Origin: Trichomonas vaginalis G3
Taxonomy: Eukaryota > Parabasalia > Trichomonadida > Trichomonadidae
Direction: 5' to 3'
Length of the DNA: 64,000 bases
Assembly (NCBI RefSeq): GCF_026262505.1
Contig: NC_067207.1
Location: forward strand, 25,326,082-25,390,081
In this document: positions 34,002 to 43,504 of the stretch, in pieces
Position numbering within the stretch: position 1 is the stretch's first letter
Layout: each line of letters opens with the position of its first letter
Notes under the pieces: generated by a model
Told to the model about the DNA's origin: nothing
Databases searched by the model: none
Seen by the model: only the letters and a program-made list of their open reading frames with translations
Position numbers and translations under genes: made by a program

Positions 34002-36156
34002 ATGCCCCATTATAGAATGGATAGAAAATCTGCTAGAATAAAAGCAGAGTTGCAAAGATATGGTTGGAGAGTTTCGAAGAATTTTAAATATAGGAAGGGA
34101 AGACCCATAAAAGTCTATGACAAACTGGCTGGTCTTCGCTACGAAATGGATTTGGAAACAGCACGTGCAAATTATCCAAACAGACTAGAGAGGTTAGAAG
34201 AAGAACGTCTTATGGACATGCCTTTCGATGTTAGTGAACCTCAAGTTGAAGGACACGACGGCTTTGCCAGATTCTATTGGAAAACATGACGAACAATTGC
34301 ATCCTTTGAGAAGGAAAAAAGGTAGTGCAGAGGATGGTCATGCTCCCATGGAAAGAACAAGATATGCATATGAAAAGTACCGTGAAGTTAGAAGTCAAAT
34401 TACTTCTGGTCGAACCTTTACAGTAAACTTTGACGAAGGAAAGAACAAAGAAGGCTTCATGGGTGTACTTGCTGCCATACAAGATGGAAATAAGAAAGGA
34501 TACAATCTCAGATTGACCATAACAGATTTGGATGGTCACATTTACTATGCACATGGCAATGTCACAACAGCTGCAATGCTTCTTGACGCTTTCAAGACTA
34601 CAAAGAGAGAACAAATGGTTGACTCCGACTCAGACATTTTGAATGCAATTGAAGGAATTGCAAGTGTCAAGTTCGAATGGTACCAACCTAACCCTCAAGC
34701 AGTCAGACAACATGCTGGATACTTCCCGTTCATAAATAAGTCTGACATTGACTTGACAAGGTATGGAATTTACAATTCAATTGAAAACAATTGTCAATGA
34801 ACCTTGCATTCTTACATGTCTCAGGAACTCTGGTCTTGTTACAGATGAGAAAATGAAGTATCTTGAGTCATGTGTGAAGACAAGGTACATTCTCAGAGGT
34901 CAATTGGCAAAAATTGCACCGTTGGCAAATGTCAATATTCGAGTCAACATACCTACAGCTAAAGGTTCTTCACATGACGACTATGTTGTTGAGTTCAATT
35001 TACCATGGTTGAAGATTGTAATTGTCCACAACCACTTCATGTTGAACGAAAGTCTTACAAACCCATTGTTCGGAAAAGGCAAGTGCAACATTGTCAGAGC
35101 TGTAAACATTCTTTTCGAGAAAGGTTTGTTGGAACCAATTCCAGATGACAAGCTGACAGAAACTTTTGTACCAAAAGACGAAACAAACTTTTCATTGTTA
35201 GCAAGACCAAAAGTTGTTCCGGACAAAGTTATAGTACAAAAGAAGTACACAATTCCACAAGGAGTTGGATTGTTCGGATACCAACCTGAACCAGAAGAAC
35301 TTCCAATGAGGTTGCAAGAACTTCAAGATGCTATAAACAAACTTCCATTGAGACATCCAATTGACGTCAAATTGTATTGGAGAGCTTCTGAGTTAGGTCA
35401 GAAGGTTTTATATGAAACAGGTTGCTTCGACGATGTTTATGAGATAACAGGAGAAGTTTCTCAGAAGATAAGAGACTCACTTGAATTTCCACAAACTGGA
35501 CCAATTGGTTGCGACAAGTTCGACTCAAACGAAAAGATATACTATGTCGACCTTAACGCTGCATACATGAGGTTTGTCCAATATATTCCGACTGGAATTC
35601 CAAACGAAGATGGTGAGTTCCCGGGAAGGAACTATACAGTTGGAAAAGTCATACAACAACTGTATGATATTAGGAAAGCTTCAAACCCCAAACTTGCAAT
35701 GACACTCAAATTGCTTATGAATTCGACATGGGGATATTCATTAAGAAACCTCAAGAGATGAAGAGTAAACATTATGAGAAGGTCGACAACTTTGTTGAAA
35801 GGTTTTCTCCTTTTGTTTTGAAGTACGAATTCACTCAAGGTCAAAGTGGCTTAGTAACCACATTAAAACCTATTGTCGAACATTGGTCTTACCCTCAGTT
35901 CGCAAAGGCAGTACTTGACAACTACAACAAATTCTTCTCCGAAGTCAAATCGAAAGTTGTGGTTTACTATGAGAACATTGACGCACTCATGACGAACGAA
36001 GAAGGCTATAACAAACTCATTGAAATGGGAATGGTCGGTGAAAAGATGGGCTGTTTTAAGCTAGATAAGGTATTTTCCGAAGTTCATGTAATATCGAAAA
36101 GGAAATATTGGGGTATACTTGAAGACGGCACAGAAATAAAACATTGCATGAAGTAA
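34002..36156 (+). pseudogene. Protein-primed family B DNA polymerase region (broken)
   Basis: The N-terminal part is basic (DRKSARIKAELQRYGWRVSK). The polymerase core is recognised by motif A-like YYVDLNAAYMRFVQYIPTG and motif B-like KLLMNSTWGYS, followed by a motif C-like segment in VVYYENIDALMT. This order and spacing fit the protein-primed PolB of Mavericks. It would replicate the linear element from its TIR ends. It is preceded by the small-gene cluster. It contains a few breaks. Confidence 0.85.
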
Positions 36157-36304
36157 AAACGTTTTTCAAAAAAATTACATTTTTTAAATTTTATTTGAAC
36201 TGTACGCTGAGTTTGTTGGAGAAGACCGTTGGGAAACTTGTTTGTTAGATGAGAAATATGAAATGGCATACCATTTTAAAACAATATATTTTTACATATA
36301 TTAA

Positions 36305-37166
36305 ATGCTTAAGGTTGAAAAACAAAGAACAAAAGTAGCAGATACAAAACCGTTAGACTATATCTTTACAAATGCTGGTAGGACTATTTCAGATGAAGAA
36401 ATTTCATCCCGAGTATACAGGTTTGACTATCCAATTCGTTGGCTTCAAAGTCCTTCAGATGCAAAGGCAATAGGATTTAGAAGAGTTTTTGTTTTCAAAT
36501 AGAACTAACGCGTTTATGTTCGTAGTATATTTTCATGGGCAGTATAAAGGTTCTGATGGTCTAATAGACAAATTTGCCGAAATGAGAATCTTTACAGTTC
36601 GTTCAGACGAAAGTCTTGAGAAAACTCTAAATGACTTTCAAACTCAAATGAACAAATATTATTGGGAATTTCAAGAAAAATACGACTCTTTACTAAATGG
36701 AACATACTATCTGAAACTAGAATATGACAAGATGAACTCCACCGTTTCATTTCAAAAGATTGAAATTAACCCTCCAAGAGATACAGAGTTTTTATTTTGG
36801 AAAGTAGACAAACGTTCTTGGGCACAATTTCTTCGGTTACTAAACCAGAACGAACCATTACCACCAGATGGTCCATTTAAATTTATACTTCCACCAGCAG
36901 ATTTGACAGTTTATAGAAACGTGTTTGACCCTCAAAATGTTATGTGTCATGCAAGTTTCAGTTCAAGCAACAATAGTTTTCTATGTATTGGTAAGGACTT
37001 TTATGACTTTGCTTCTAAATTCTACGAACCACCTAGTAACAGTTTCTCTGACTTTCAAGTTTGGTTCACAACAAATGGTGTGCAACATATTATTCCATTG
37101 TACTATGACTTTTATCTCGAATTGTCTTTCATATATAACTACGGAAAAGTGCTGAAAAAGTATTGA
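36305..37166 (+). pseudogene. Conserved Maverick protein, plus-strand paralogue of 29588-30397 (broken)
   Basis: It begins MLKVEKQRTKVADTKPLDY and has YRFDYPIRWLQSPSDAKAIG. A later segment has HASFSSSNNSFLCIGKDFYD and the end has YYDFYLELSFIYNYG. These match its minus-strand paralogue in A and the single gene in Maverick B. Two divergent paralogues in one element suggest duplication and specialisation. Function is unknown; a structural virion role is one possibility. Confidence 0.6.
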
Positions 37167-37169
37167 AAA

Positions 37170-37560
37170 ATATATTTTAGGTGAAGTGGTGAGATCTCAC
37201 CTCTTTTCTCACCTGTTTTTTCACCCGTTGAATTTTCATGAATTTTATACAGAAAACATAGCACAAAAATACTTTTATGTTAGCATGTTAGATCTAACAC
37301 GTTTTCTAACCACTTTTTCTCACCTGTTGAATTTTGTTCTGAATTCGGCAAAAATATATTTTAGGTGAAGAGGTGAGATCTCACCTCTTTTCTCACCTCT
37401 TTTCTCACCCGTTGAATTTTCAAGACTTCTTCGTAAATGTTTTGTCAAGACTTCTTCGTAAATGACCAAAAATATATTTTAGGTGAAGAGGTGAGATCTC
37501 ACCTCTTTTCTCACCTCTTTTCTCACCCGTTGAATTTTCATGAATTTTCATGAATTTCCT
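37170..37560. repeat. AGATCT-centred palindromic repeat cluster 1
   Basis: Four units, three of them starting with AAAATATATTTTAGGTGAAG. Palindromes are GGTGAGATCTCACC (37188-37201), TGTTAGATCTAACA (37286-37299) and AGAGGTGAGATCTCACCTCT (37369-37388 and 37487-37506). Units also share TTGAATTTTCATGAATTTT or AAGACTTCTTCGTAAATG modules. The stem sequence changes on both arms at once. It lies between two plus-strand genes and shows no coding capacity of its own. Confidence 0.88.
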
Positions 37561-37622
37561 TAAGATAGAAAAAATAAAGTTAGTTTTATTTAAAAAATAT
37601 TTTTTATTTTTATTGTAAGAAC

Positions 37623-38537
37623 ATGTTAGCAACAACAGCACCAAACTCGTTAGTCATGAACCCAACTTCAATGTTAGTAGAGATGAAAAGCTTCATTCCT
37701 TCTTCATATACTTTCGAAACAGAAATCCAGAAGATAAAGCAAGAACTTTTAACAAGTAATTTAGACTGTAGTGCGAAAGATGAAACAAATGAACAGTATC
37801 TTTATGAAATGCAGGACCTCATCGACCATCTACCTAAACTTCCTGAAATCCAACAACAAAAGCTCACTATTCCTGAATTCGACGAAATTGAAGTCAAAGC
37901 AACTGACTCAGTAGAAATAAAGAAGTTCATACGAAAGGTTAACTATGAGTTTCTTGGTTTTCATTGCAACCATAAGGTTATGGACAAAGATTGCGATATG
38001 GTATATAAGAATGTTTCTGACATATATAAATCGGTGGAGTTTAAGACCTACGACAACTTTGTTTCATTAGCTGCAAAATGTGTATGGCAGATAAGAGATA
38101 AAGATAGAAGAGGTAAGGTATGGAATGAACAGATAAAACCAACTGCTTTTGAGATGAAGAGAGCAATTGACGCTTTAGTTGTTTTAGCAGGTAAGGTTTC
38201 AGAATATAACGCTAAAATGAACCCGCAATGTTCAAAATGTAAAGCAGCAATAAGAAAATATAACTACTCCGTCAAAGAGATAGAAAGAATGAGAAACGAC
38301 TATGCAGACTTAAAGAAAGAAGCAGAAAAGCCAGCAGAAGATAAAATGAACATGTTAGAATTTCTGAACAAAAACTATCCAACTGCTGACGATTTCCTTT
38401 TATCTGACGTCAAGAAGAAATATAAAGAAACTTTCGGCATAGTTAAAACATTCGATGTACTGACAGAAGAAATAGAAGCCACAAAATTGTTTAGAATTTC
38501 AAATATACATCGTACAATTCATGTGAAACGTTTATAA
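37623..38537 (+). CDS. Maverick hypothetical protein, 304 residues, intact
   Basis: Open from MLATTAPNSLVMNPTSM to FRISNIHRTIHVKRL. It contains Cys/His pairs that could bind zinc (FHCNHKVMDKDC and PQCSKCKAA), a charged helical segment (EIERMRNDYADLKKEAEK) and a C-terminal helix-rich part. The leader is T-rich. It lies between two palindromic repeat clusters and directly upstream of the KilA-N genes. I do not recognise the family; a DNA- or RNA-binding regulatory role is possible from composition. Confidence 0.65.
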   Translation: MLATTAPNSLVMNPTSMLVEMKSFIPSSYTFETEIQKIKQELLTSNLDCSAKDETNEQYLYEMQDLIDHLPKLPEIQQQKLTIPEFDEIEVKATDSVEIKKFIRKVNYEFLGFHCNHKVMDKDCDMVYKNVSDIYKSVEFKTYDNFVSLAAKCVWQIRDKDRRGKVWNEQIKPTAFEMKRAIDALVVLAGKVSEYNAKMNPQCSKCKAAIRKYNYSVKEIERMRNDYADLKKEAEKPAEDKMNMLEFLNKNYPTADDFLLSDVKKKYKETFGIVKTFDVLTEEIEATKLFRISNIHRTIHVKRL

Positions 38538-38990
38538 AATAACTGAGGTGAAAAATGAGGTGAAAAAACGGGTGAGATCTCACCTCTTCACCTAAAATAT
38601 ATTTTTGCTGAATTCAGCAACAAAATTCTGAGTAAAATAATTTTTAGGGCTTGTGTCAAACCGTTGAGTTTTCACAAAATTTAAAAAATAACGTTTACCA
38701 TGTAAAACGCTTATAAAATAACTGAGGTGAAAAATTAGGTGAGAAAACGGGTGAGATCTCACCTCTTCACCTAAACATTATTTTTGTCTGATTTACGCTC
38801 ATTACGATGAAGAAGTCTTGACAAAACATGTACGAAGAAGTCTTGACAAAACATGTACGATGAAATCATGAAAATTCAAGAGGGTAGAAAAGAGGTTAGA
38901 AAAGAGGTTAGATCTAACCTTCTACCCTAAAATATATTTTTGCTGAATTCAGCAACAAAATTCTGAGTAAAATGGCATAAGATTGCTACC
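38536..38990. repeat. AGATCT-centred palindromic repeat cluster 2
   Basis: Three units in the opposite orientation to cluster 1. Palindromes are at 38571-38584 and 38750-38763 (GGTGAGATCTCACC) and 38905-38920 (AGGTTAGATCTAACCT). The last has an outer pair AGGGTAGA/TCTACCCT in place of AGGTGA/TCACCT. GAAGAAGTCTTGACAAAACA modules and a GCTGAATTCAGC palindrome recur between them. Confidence 0.88.
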
Positions 38991-39010
38991 CGAGGAAACA
39001 GTGAAGAACA

Positions 39011-39360
39011 GCGAGTACGTAAGAAACCTTAGTCGCCAAAACTCTATGAAAATCATGAAGAACAGCGAGTACGTAAAAAAACGTAGTCGCCAAAACTCTA
39101 TGAAAACAGTGAAATTTCTCTAGACAGACTTTTTTCGGTCTTGCATAAAACACATGAAAATCGTAAAAATTGCGAGTAGGGAAAAAAACCTGGTCGCCTA
39201 AAACTCATGAAAATCGTAAAAATTTGCGACCCAGACTTTTTTCGGGGTCGCCTAAAAATCCCTGAAATCGTGAAAAAATGACCAAATTTCATTATATAAC
39301 TGTTATTTTTTGACGAAGAGAACTTTTGCACTTCGTCAAAAAAATCCCTGAAATCATATC
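39011..39360. repeat. 54-bp hairpin repeats (intergenic copies) and relatives
   Basis: Two 54-bp units (39011-39064 and 39065-39118) start GCGAGTACGTAA and contain TAGTCGCCAAAACTCTATG. The second folds as GCGAGTACGT/ACGTAGTCGC with one mismatch. Shorter relatives follow at about 39172-39215 and 39226-39280 (stem GCGACCC/GGGTCGC). A perfect 13-bp stem TTTTTTGACGAAG pairs with its complement at 39306-39343. The same 54-bp unit is found in frame inside the gene at 40136. Confidence 0.85.
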
Positions 39361-39432
39361 TTTTATACAAGATAGAAAAAATAAAGTTAGTTTTTTAAAA
39401 AAATATTTTTTATCTTGTATGTAAGAACATAT

Positions 39433-40047
39433 ATGACAAACATTGAGTTTGAAACAGTTAGAAAGATAGACAATGACACCAAATTGGTTAGAATAGGTGA
39501 TTTAAACGTAAGATACTCAAAGAAATACAACAAATATTCTTTGTCAGACATTCTAACACTATCTGGAAAGAAAACATCCCACGACTGGGTTAGAACTGCT
39601 TCTACTCAGAAAATTTTGACAAGAAATCCTGAGCTTATGATATCGGTAAGATTCTATGGAACTGCAGCATATCTCATCGACAAAAGTCTTATACCAATAG
39701 TTTTGTTATGGATTGACCCAGTTGTTGGATATAACTTCATAACATATGGTTCATTCGATACGGAACGTTGCAGTGAAGGCTTACTTTACATCGTTCAGAA
39801 ACCGAAGGACTTCAATACAAAGAGATATAAGATAGGAAGAACATATAATATAACTCAAAGATATGACAGTATAGTCAATAGAGTCAAGGTTGTGTTCGTT
39901 AACGATATGAGAGCTGCAGAAACAGAACTACTTGAAAAGTTTGAGAAAATGTATGGTGCTCCCACGAAAGGTAAAGAAACGTTTGAAGTAGATGAGATAG
40001 ATAAAGCTATAAAATTATTTGACGAAGTTGCTGAAAAATACATGTAA
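39433..40047 (+). CDS. KilA-N plus T5orf172/GIY-YIG-like protein, intact
   Basis: 204 residues with the ATG at 39433 (MTNIEFETVRKI). Residues ~15-95 read as a KilA-N DNA-binding domain (YNKYSLSDILTLSGKK, HDWVRTASTQKIL). Residues ~120-190 carry GLLYIVQKP, RYKIGRTYNITQRYDS and AETELLEKFEKMYG, the T5orf172/MUG113 arrangement related to GIY-YIG nucleases. KilA-N proteins with such partners are common in large DNA viruses and phages, where they are thought to bind DNA. A regulatory or nuclease role in the element is inferred. Confidence 0.8.
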   Translation: MTNIEFETVRKIDNDTKLVRIGDLNVRYSKKYNKYSLSDILTLSGKKTSHDWVRTASTQKILTRNPELMISVRFYGTAAYLIDKSLIPIVLLWIDPVVGYNFITYGSFDTERCSEGLLYIVQKPKDFNTKRYKIGRTYNITQRYDSIVNRVKVVFVNDMRAAETELLEKFEKMYGAPTKGKETFEVDEIDKAIKLFDEVAEKYM

Positions 40048-40135
40048 AGCGTTTATTTTTGGTCTTTTGTGAAAGTCAGAAAATAAAGTTAGTTTTATTT
40101 TTATTTATTTTTTTATCCGGAATATAAAGACAGAT

Positions 40136-41029
40136 ATGTCAACATCAGAGAACACAACAACTGCTATCGTTCATGAAGCTATAAATGAAGAATATGAGTG
40201 GGTTCAGTTTAACAAACAACTCCGTCTCATTCGTTCGGTCAAAGACGATATGTACCAAATGCAAAGTATTTTGACAGCATGTTTTGCTCCAGATACTAAG
40301 AAACCACAAGACTGGTTTAGGAACCAAAGCACTATTGAACTATTAAATGAAGCTGAAAATTCGACTACGGATTTTCTCGTAGTCGCAAAAACTCGAGTAG
40401 GTAAAAAACCGCAGTCGCCAAAACTCTATGAAAACAGTGAAGAACAGCGAGTAGGTAAAAAACCCCAGTCGCCAAAACTCTATGAAAATCGTGAAAAATT
40501 GCCAAACGGTTTGAGAGGATATTATGTACATAGACTTCTTGTAAATGCTGTTGCAATGTGGGCTTCACCTCGTTATGCTTGGTATATTTACAGACTTCTT
40601 GACGAAATTCATAGACAAGAACGTGAAGAGCTAGAGAACAAGCTTGAAGCAAAAGACAAAAGCATTCAGAAAAGAATACCACGTTCGGTACCAAAAGGTA
40701 AGGAAAAGAACTATAAGTATATGATTTATACTGAAGAGATGGAAAATGAAGAAGATAAAGATATGGTTATGTTGCATTTAGTCAGAAGAAACAACAAAAG
40801 CTTTTACGACCTTGCTAAGATTTACAAATCTGACAGAAATTGGTTCTATCGCGAAAACTTACCGATTTCAATGACTCCAAATGAAGATGTGAAACAAATA
40901 GTTCAAGATACGTTACCTCAAACACACTATGATATGAAAGGTTGTACAATTCTTACCTTCAAAGAAGACTTACCGCTACTGAAAGAAAAAATAACAGAGT
41001 ATTTTGACAACTTCAAACAAGCAGAGTAA
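40136..41029 (+). CDS. KilA-N domain protein with an in-frame repeat insertion
   Basis: 297 residues, intact. KilA-N halves are KKPQDWFRNQSTIELLNEAE (residues ~55-74) and GLRGYYVHRLLVNAVAMWAS (~126-145). Between them sit two 18-residue copies of RVGKKPQSPKLYEN plus four or so residues, encoded by the 54-bp repeat otherwise found between genes. After the domain comes a charged helix (EREELENKLEAKDKS) and a C-terminal domain that could bind DNA or partners. The TTTTTTTATCCGGAATA promoter motif stands upstream. The inserted loop apparently does not interrupt translation. Confidence 0.75.
   Translation: MSTSENTTTAIVHEAINEEYEWVQFNKQLRLIRSVKDDMYQMQSILTACFAPDTKKPQDWFRNQSTIELLNEAENSTTDFLVVAKTRVGKKPQSPKLYENSEEQRVGKKPQSPKLYENREKLPNGLRGYYVHRLLVNAVAMWASPRYAWYIYRLLDEIHRQEREELENKLEAKDKSIQKRIPRSVPKGKEKNYKYMIYTEEMENEEDKDMVMLHLVRRNNKSFYDLAKIYKSDRNWFYRENLPISMTPNEDVKQIVQDTLPQTHYDMKGCTILTFKEDLPLLKEKITEYFDNFKQAE
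40394..40501 (+). repeat. Two in-frame 54-bp repeats inside the KilA-N gene
   Basis: Units 40394-40447 and 40448-40501 start CGAGTAGGTAAAAAACC and contain AGTCGCCAAAACTCTATGAA. They match the intergenic units at 39011-39118 in length (54 bp, a multiple of three) and sequence. Confidence 0.88.
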
Positions 41030-41060
41030 ATGAACCATTTATTTTTACGCTTGACTTCAG

Positions 41061-41450
41061 ATGGCTCAGGTAGCTCTAGATGGTAAATTGGCTTGTCAAA
41101 TCCTTCTGGCATTCCGAGTCCTTCCATCCGACATTCCGAGTCCTTCCATCTGGCATTCCGAGTCCTTCCATCCGACAGGAAAAAAATTTCCCGACAACTG
41201 GAAAAAAATTTCCTTCCGACAGGCAAAATTTTTCCAGTTGTCCGACCAAAAACCATTCAAATTTTCGAAAATTGAGAACTTTTTGGTCGAACTTCAGGAA
41301 AAATTTTTCCTTCCGACAGGAAAATATTTTCCCGACAACTGGAAAAGTTCTTCCATCCGACAGGACACAAACGAATGTCCGACGTACCACCAACCGACAG
41401 CCCCAAAGCCAGAAGAACCGACAGACCCAGCACCACAACAGACTTACTAA
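41061..41450 (+). CDS. Small Pro-rich Maverick protein filled by palindromic repeats
   Basis: 129 residues from MAQVALDGK to the Pro-rich end PKPEEPTDPAPQQTY, which resembles the tail of the small protein at 29304. Residues ~12-110 are encoded by a palindromic repeat block (ESFHPTGKKFPDNWKK; FFLPTGKYFPDNWKSSS). Because other frames are also open here, the reading is uncertain, but start and tail look genuine. The original protein may have been much shorter before repeat insertion. Confidence 0.5.
   Translation: MAQVALDGKLACQILLAFRVLPSDIPSPSIWHSESFHPTGKKFPDNWKKISFRQAKFFQLSDQKPFKFSKIENFLVELQEKFFLPTGKYFPDNWKSSSIRQDTNECPTYHQPTAPKPEEPTDPAPQQTY
41088..41370. repeat. Third palindromic repeat family, stop-free in many frames
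   Basis: Contains repeats of CATTCCGAGTCCTTCCATC and CCGACAGGAAAAA. A long-range inverted pair GACAACTGGAAAAA / TTTTTCCAGTTGTC spans about 41192-41242. A second, centred near 41263, has GACCAAAAA/TTTTTGGTC flanking CAAATTTTCGAAAATTG. Reading frames are open through much of it on both strands, which is unusual at this base composition. Confidence 0.75.
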
Positions 41451-41469
41451 GACTAAACACTTACATTTT

Positions 41470-42342
41470 TCAAGCTTGACTTTTTACAATTTGAACTTTG
41501 TTTGCGTAGATATGAATTCTGAAAGAAGTATGAGGGTCTTGTATGACTTTGTACTTCTCCCATAGTTCATGTCTGTCAAACTTACCTGCCATGGACTCTT
41601 TCATAAGTTCCATGAAATCGTCTTCGGACAATCCGGGGAAAAGTATAATGTCAGTAAGTATTCTCTTTACATCCTTACTTAAACTCTTTGCTGTCTGTAC
41701 ACATATTACGACTGAGATGTTAAAGTGTCTGAGCTTCTTAAGAATTCGACACATATCTTGTTCTCTGTTCTTTAACAAAGGATGAGAGGCGAAATCATCT
41801 AAGATAAGAAGACATCTATGAGGGTATGTCTTCCAATCGTAAGATTGCAATTTCTTCGAAATGTATTCTATCTCTTTCTGTTTGTTTCTGAAGTGTTTCT
41901 TCTCTAATATTCTCTGCATTTCCTCATTTGGGTCTTTAAACTTAGAATTTATATACTCATTTATAGCATTATACTTCAAAACTCTTCTTTGGTACTTCTT
42001 TATCCAATCTAACATCTCAGTATCCTTTATACATACTAACTTAGACTTCTTTATAATATCTTTGAACGAATTGACGGTTTGGTCAAATTGACCAGAAGTC
42101 GAACAAATAAACAACTAACTCATAGAATGGGTTCTTCTCATCTAGTTCTTGTTGTTGTGCAGCCATTTTAAGATAAGTGAAAGTCTTACCCGACCCAGGT
42201 GGTGCAATTAGACCTGTTATACCATTCTGAGCAAATAAGAACTTTTCATGTTAGGCTTTATTCTGAGCATTTCTAACTTCCTCTTGTTCTTGTTTAAAAC
42301 ATTCTCAAATTTCTTGTCAATGTCAGCAAACTTTTTTTCTAA
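41470..42342 (-). pseudogene. FtsK/A32-type DNA packaging ATPase (broken)
   Basis: Minus strand. A Walker A motif IAPPGSGKTFTYL is visible near 42180-42220. Walker B is CLLILDDFASHPLL, followed by the sensor-like SVVICVQTAKSL, a set typical of the HerA/FtsK packaging ATPases of Polintons and related viruses. It would pump DNA into capsids. The N-terminus is lysine-rich and helical. It diverges over 39 bp from 42382. It contains one or two breaks. Confidence 0.8.
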
Positions 42343-42381
42343 CATATTTTTTAGAAAAATTAAAATTTTTATCTTTTTGAA

Positions 42382-42837
42382 ATGTCTAGCGATTTCGCTA
42401 TCTATATTCGAGACAAACTTTTCGACAGCAAAACATCTGTCGACCATAAAATCTTACATAGTGTAAACAAGAAAGGTGAATTTGTTCTAAAGTTCTGTTT
42501 CTGGGAATATGACAAGAACCATAAAACATTACAAAGAGCAGTCTTAAAATTTGTCAATGACAGACTTGTTGACAGAGATGACGCCGATTGGAAAGATGAA
42601 GTCCAACAAAAGTTCTTAGAATGCAAAGAAGGCACATGCGCTGTTCTTGAAGATGAAATAGAAAACAGAATAGAAGAGCTATTAAAGGACAAAGAACTTT
42701 TACATAAATATGGTTGCGCCAAATTTGACATAACTCCACCAGAGAAGAAGAAGAAGAGAGAAAAGAAAGAAAAGAAAGTAGAAGAAGAGAAGAAAGAACC
42801 TGAACCAGTTCCAGAGAAAAAAGAATTTGACATGTAA
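42382..42837 (+). CDS. Maverick hypothetical protein with Lys/Glu tail, intact
   Basis: 151 residues, ATG preceded by TTTTTATCTTTTTGAA. The folded-looking part (residues 1-110; ILHSVNKKGEFVLKFCFWEY) is followed by a highly charged tail (EKKKKREKKEKKVEEEKK). The tail suggests nucleic-acid or protein binding. The family is not recognised. It is convergent with 42846-43272. Confidence 0.6.
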   Translation: MSSDFAIYIRDKLFDSKTSVDHKILHSVNKKGEFVLKFCFWEYDKNHKTLQRAVLKFVNDRLVDRDDADWKDEVQQKFLECKEGTCAVLEDEIENRIEELLKDKELLHKYGCAKFDITPPEKKKKREKKEKKVEEEKKEPEPVPEKKEFDM

Positions 42838-42845
42838 AAATAAAA

Positions 42846-43272
42846 TTTTATTTTTAGAACATTTTGGGTCAATGTCAATGTTCTCTTCCTCTTAGGAGCA
42901 AACACCGGCTTAGACTCTAAAATCTTTTTACCCAATTTACCTTGAACTTCTACAACTTTAGACTCATAATATTCATAGTCGTCTGTCTTCTTTGGTTCAT
43001 AAGGTATAACAAGTTTGTTATGCTTTTGCTTCTTTAAGGTTTGAGAACCTTCTGTCAAAATTTTCTTTGACTGCTAACAAACCTTCTATGTCTAAGTCTT
43101 CAAATTTCGCACCATTTTTAGTCACAATAGCAAACTTAACTGGTTCGATGTTCCAAACTTTGCTGAATGAAGACTTTTCAAAATGGTAGAAGTAAACATT
43201 CAAATATGTGAATGGAGCTAACTTATCTTTGACTCCTGACATGTACTTATTTACTGAAATATATTTCGTCAT
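42846..43272 (-). pseudogene. Maverick hypothetical protein (broken)
   Basis: Starts MTKYISVNKYMSGVKDK and continues with YFYHFEKSSFSKVWNIEPVK and later KTDDYEYYESKVVEV. TTTTTTTATCCGATAGAAAAG stands before the ATG. The C-terminal coordinate is approximate. No family is recognised. Confidence 0.5.
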
Positions 43273-43504
43273 CTTTTCTATCGGATAAAAAAATATTTTT
43301 TTTAAATTTACTCATAAAAATTTTTCTTTGTATATACACCATTCTGTACGTCTAAAAGACTTTTGACATTTGCCAAGAATGTACGTTTAGACGCTGCCAT
43401 ATAACCATACTTTGACAATATTGTTTATACGAATCGTACAAATGACCTTTCATCTAATGACACAAGTCAGTTTCATCTATGAACAGTTATATACACTCTT
43501 GTTT

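Noticed and set aside
37186-37368. A 60-residue plus-strand frame in the palindromic repeats
   Set aside because: Composition follows the repeats, no orthologue, and it spans several palindromes; treated as non-coding.
42402-43058. A long 218-residue minus-strand frame covering the gene at 42382-42837
   Set aside because: Its N-terminal part belongs to the minus-strand gene at 42846-43272; the remainder is antisense to the Lys/Glu-rich gene (Ser/Phe-rich mirror) and not a separate product.
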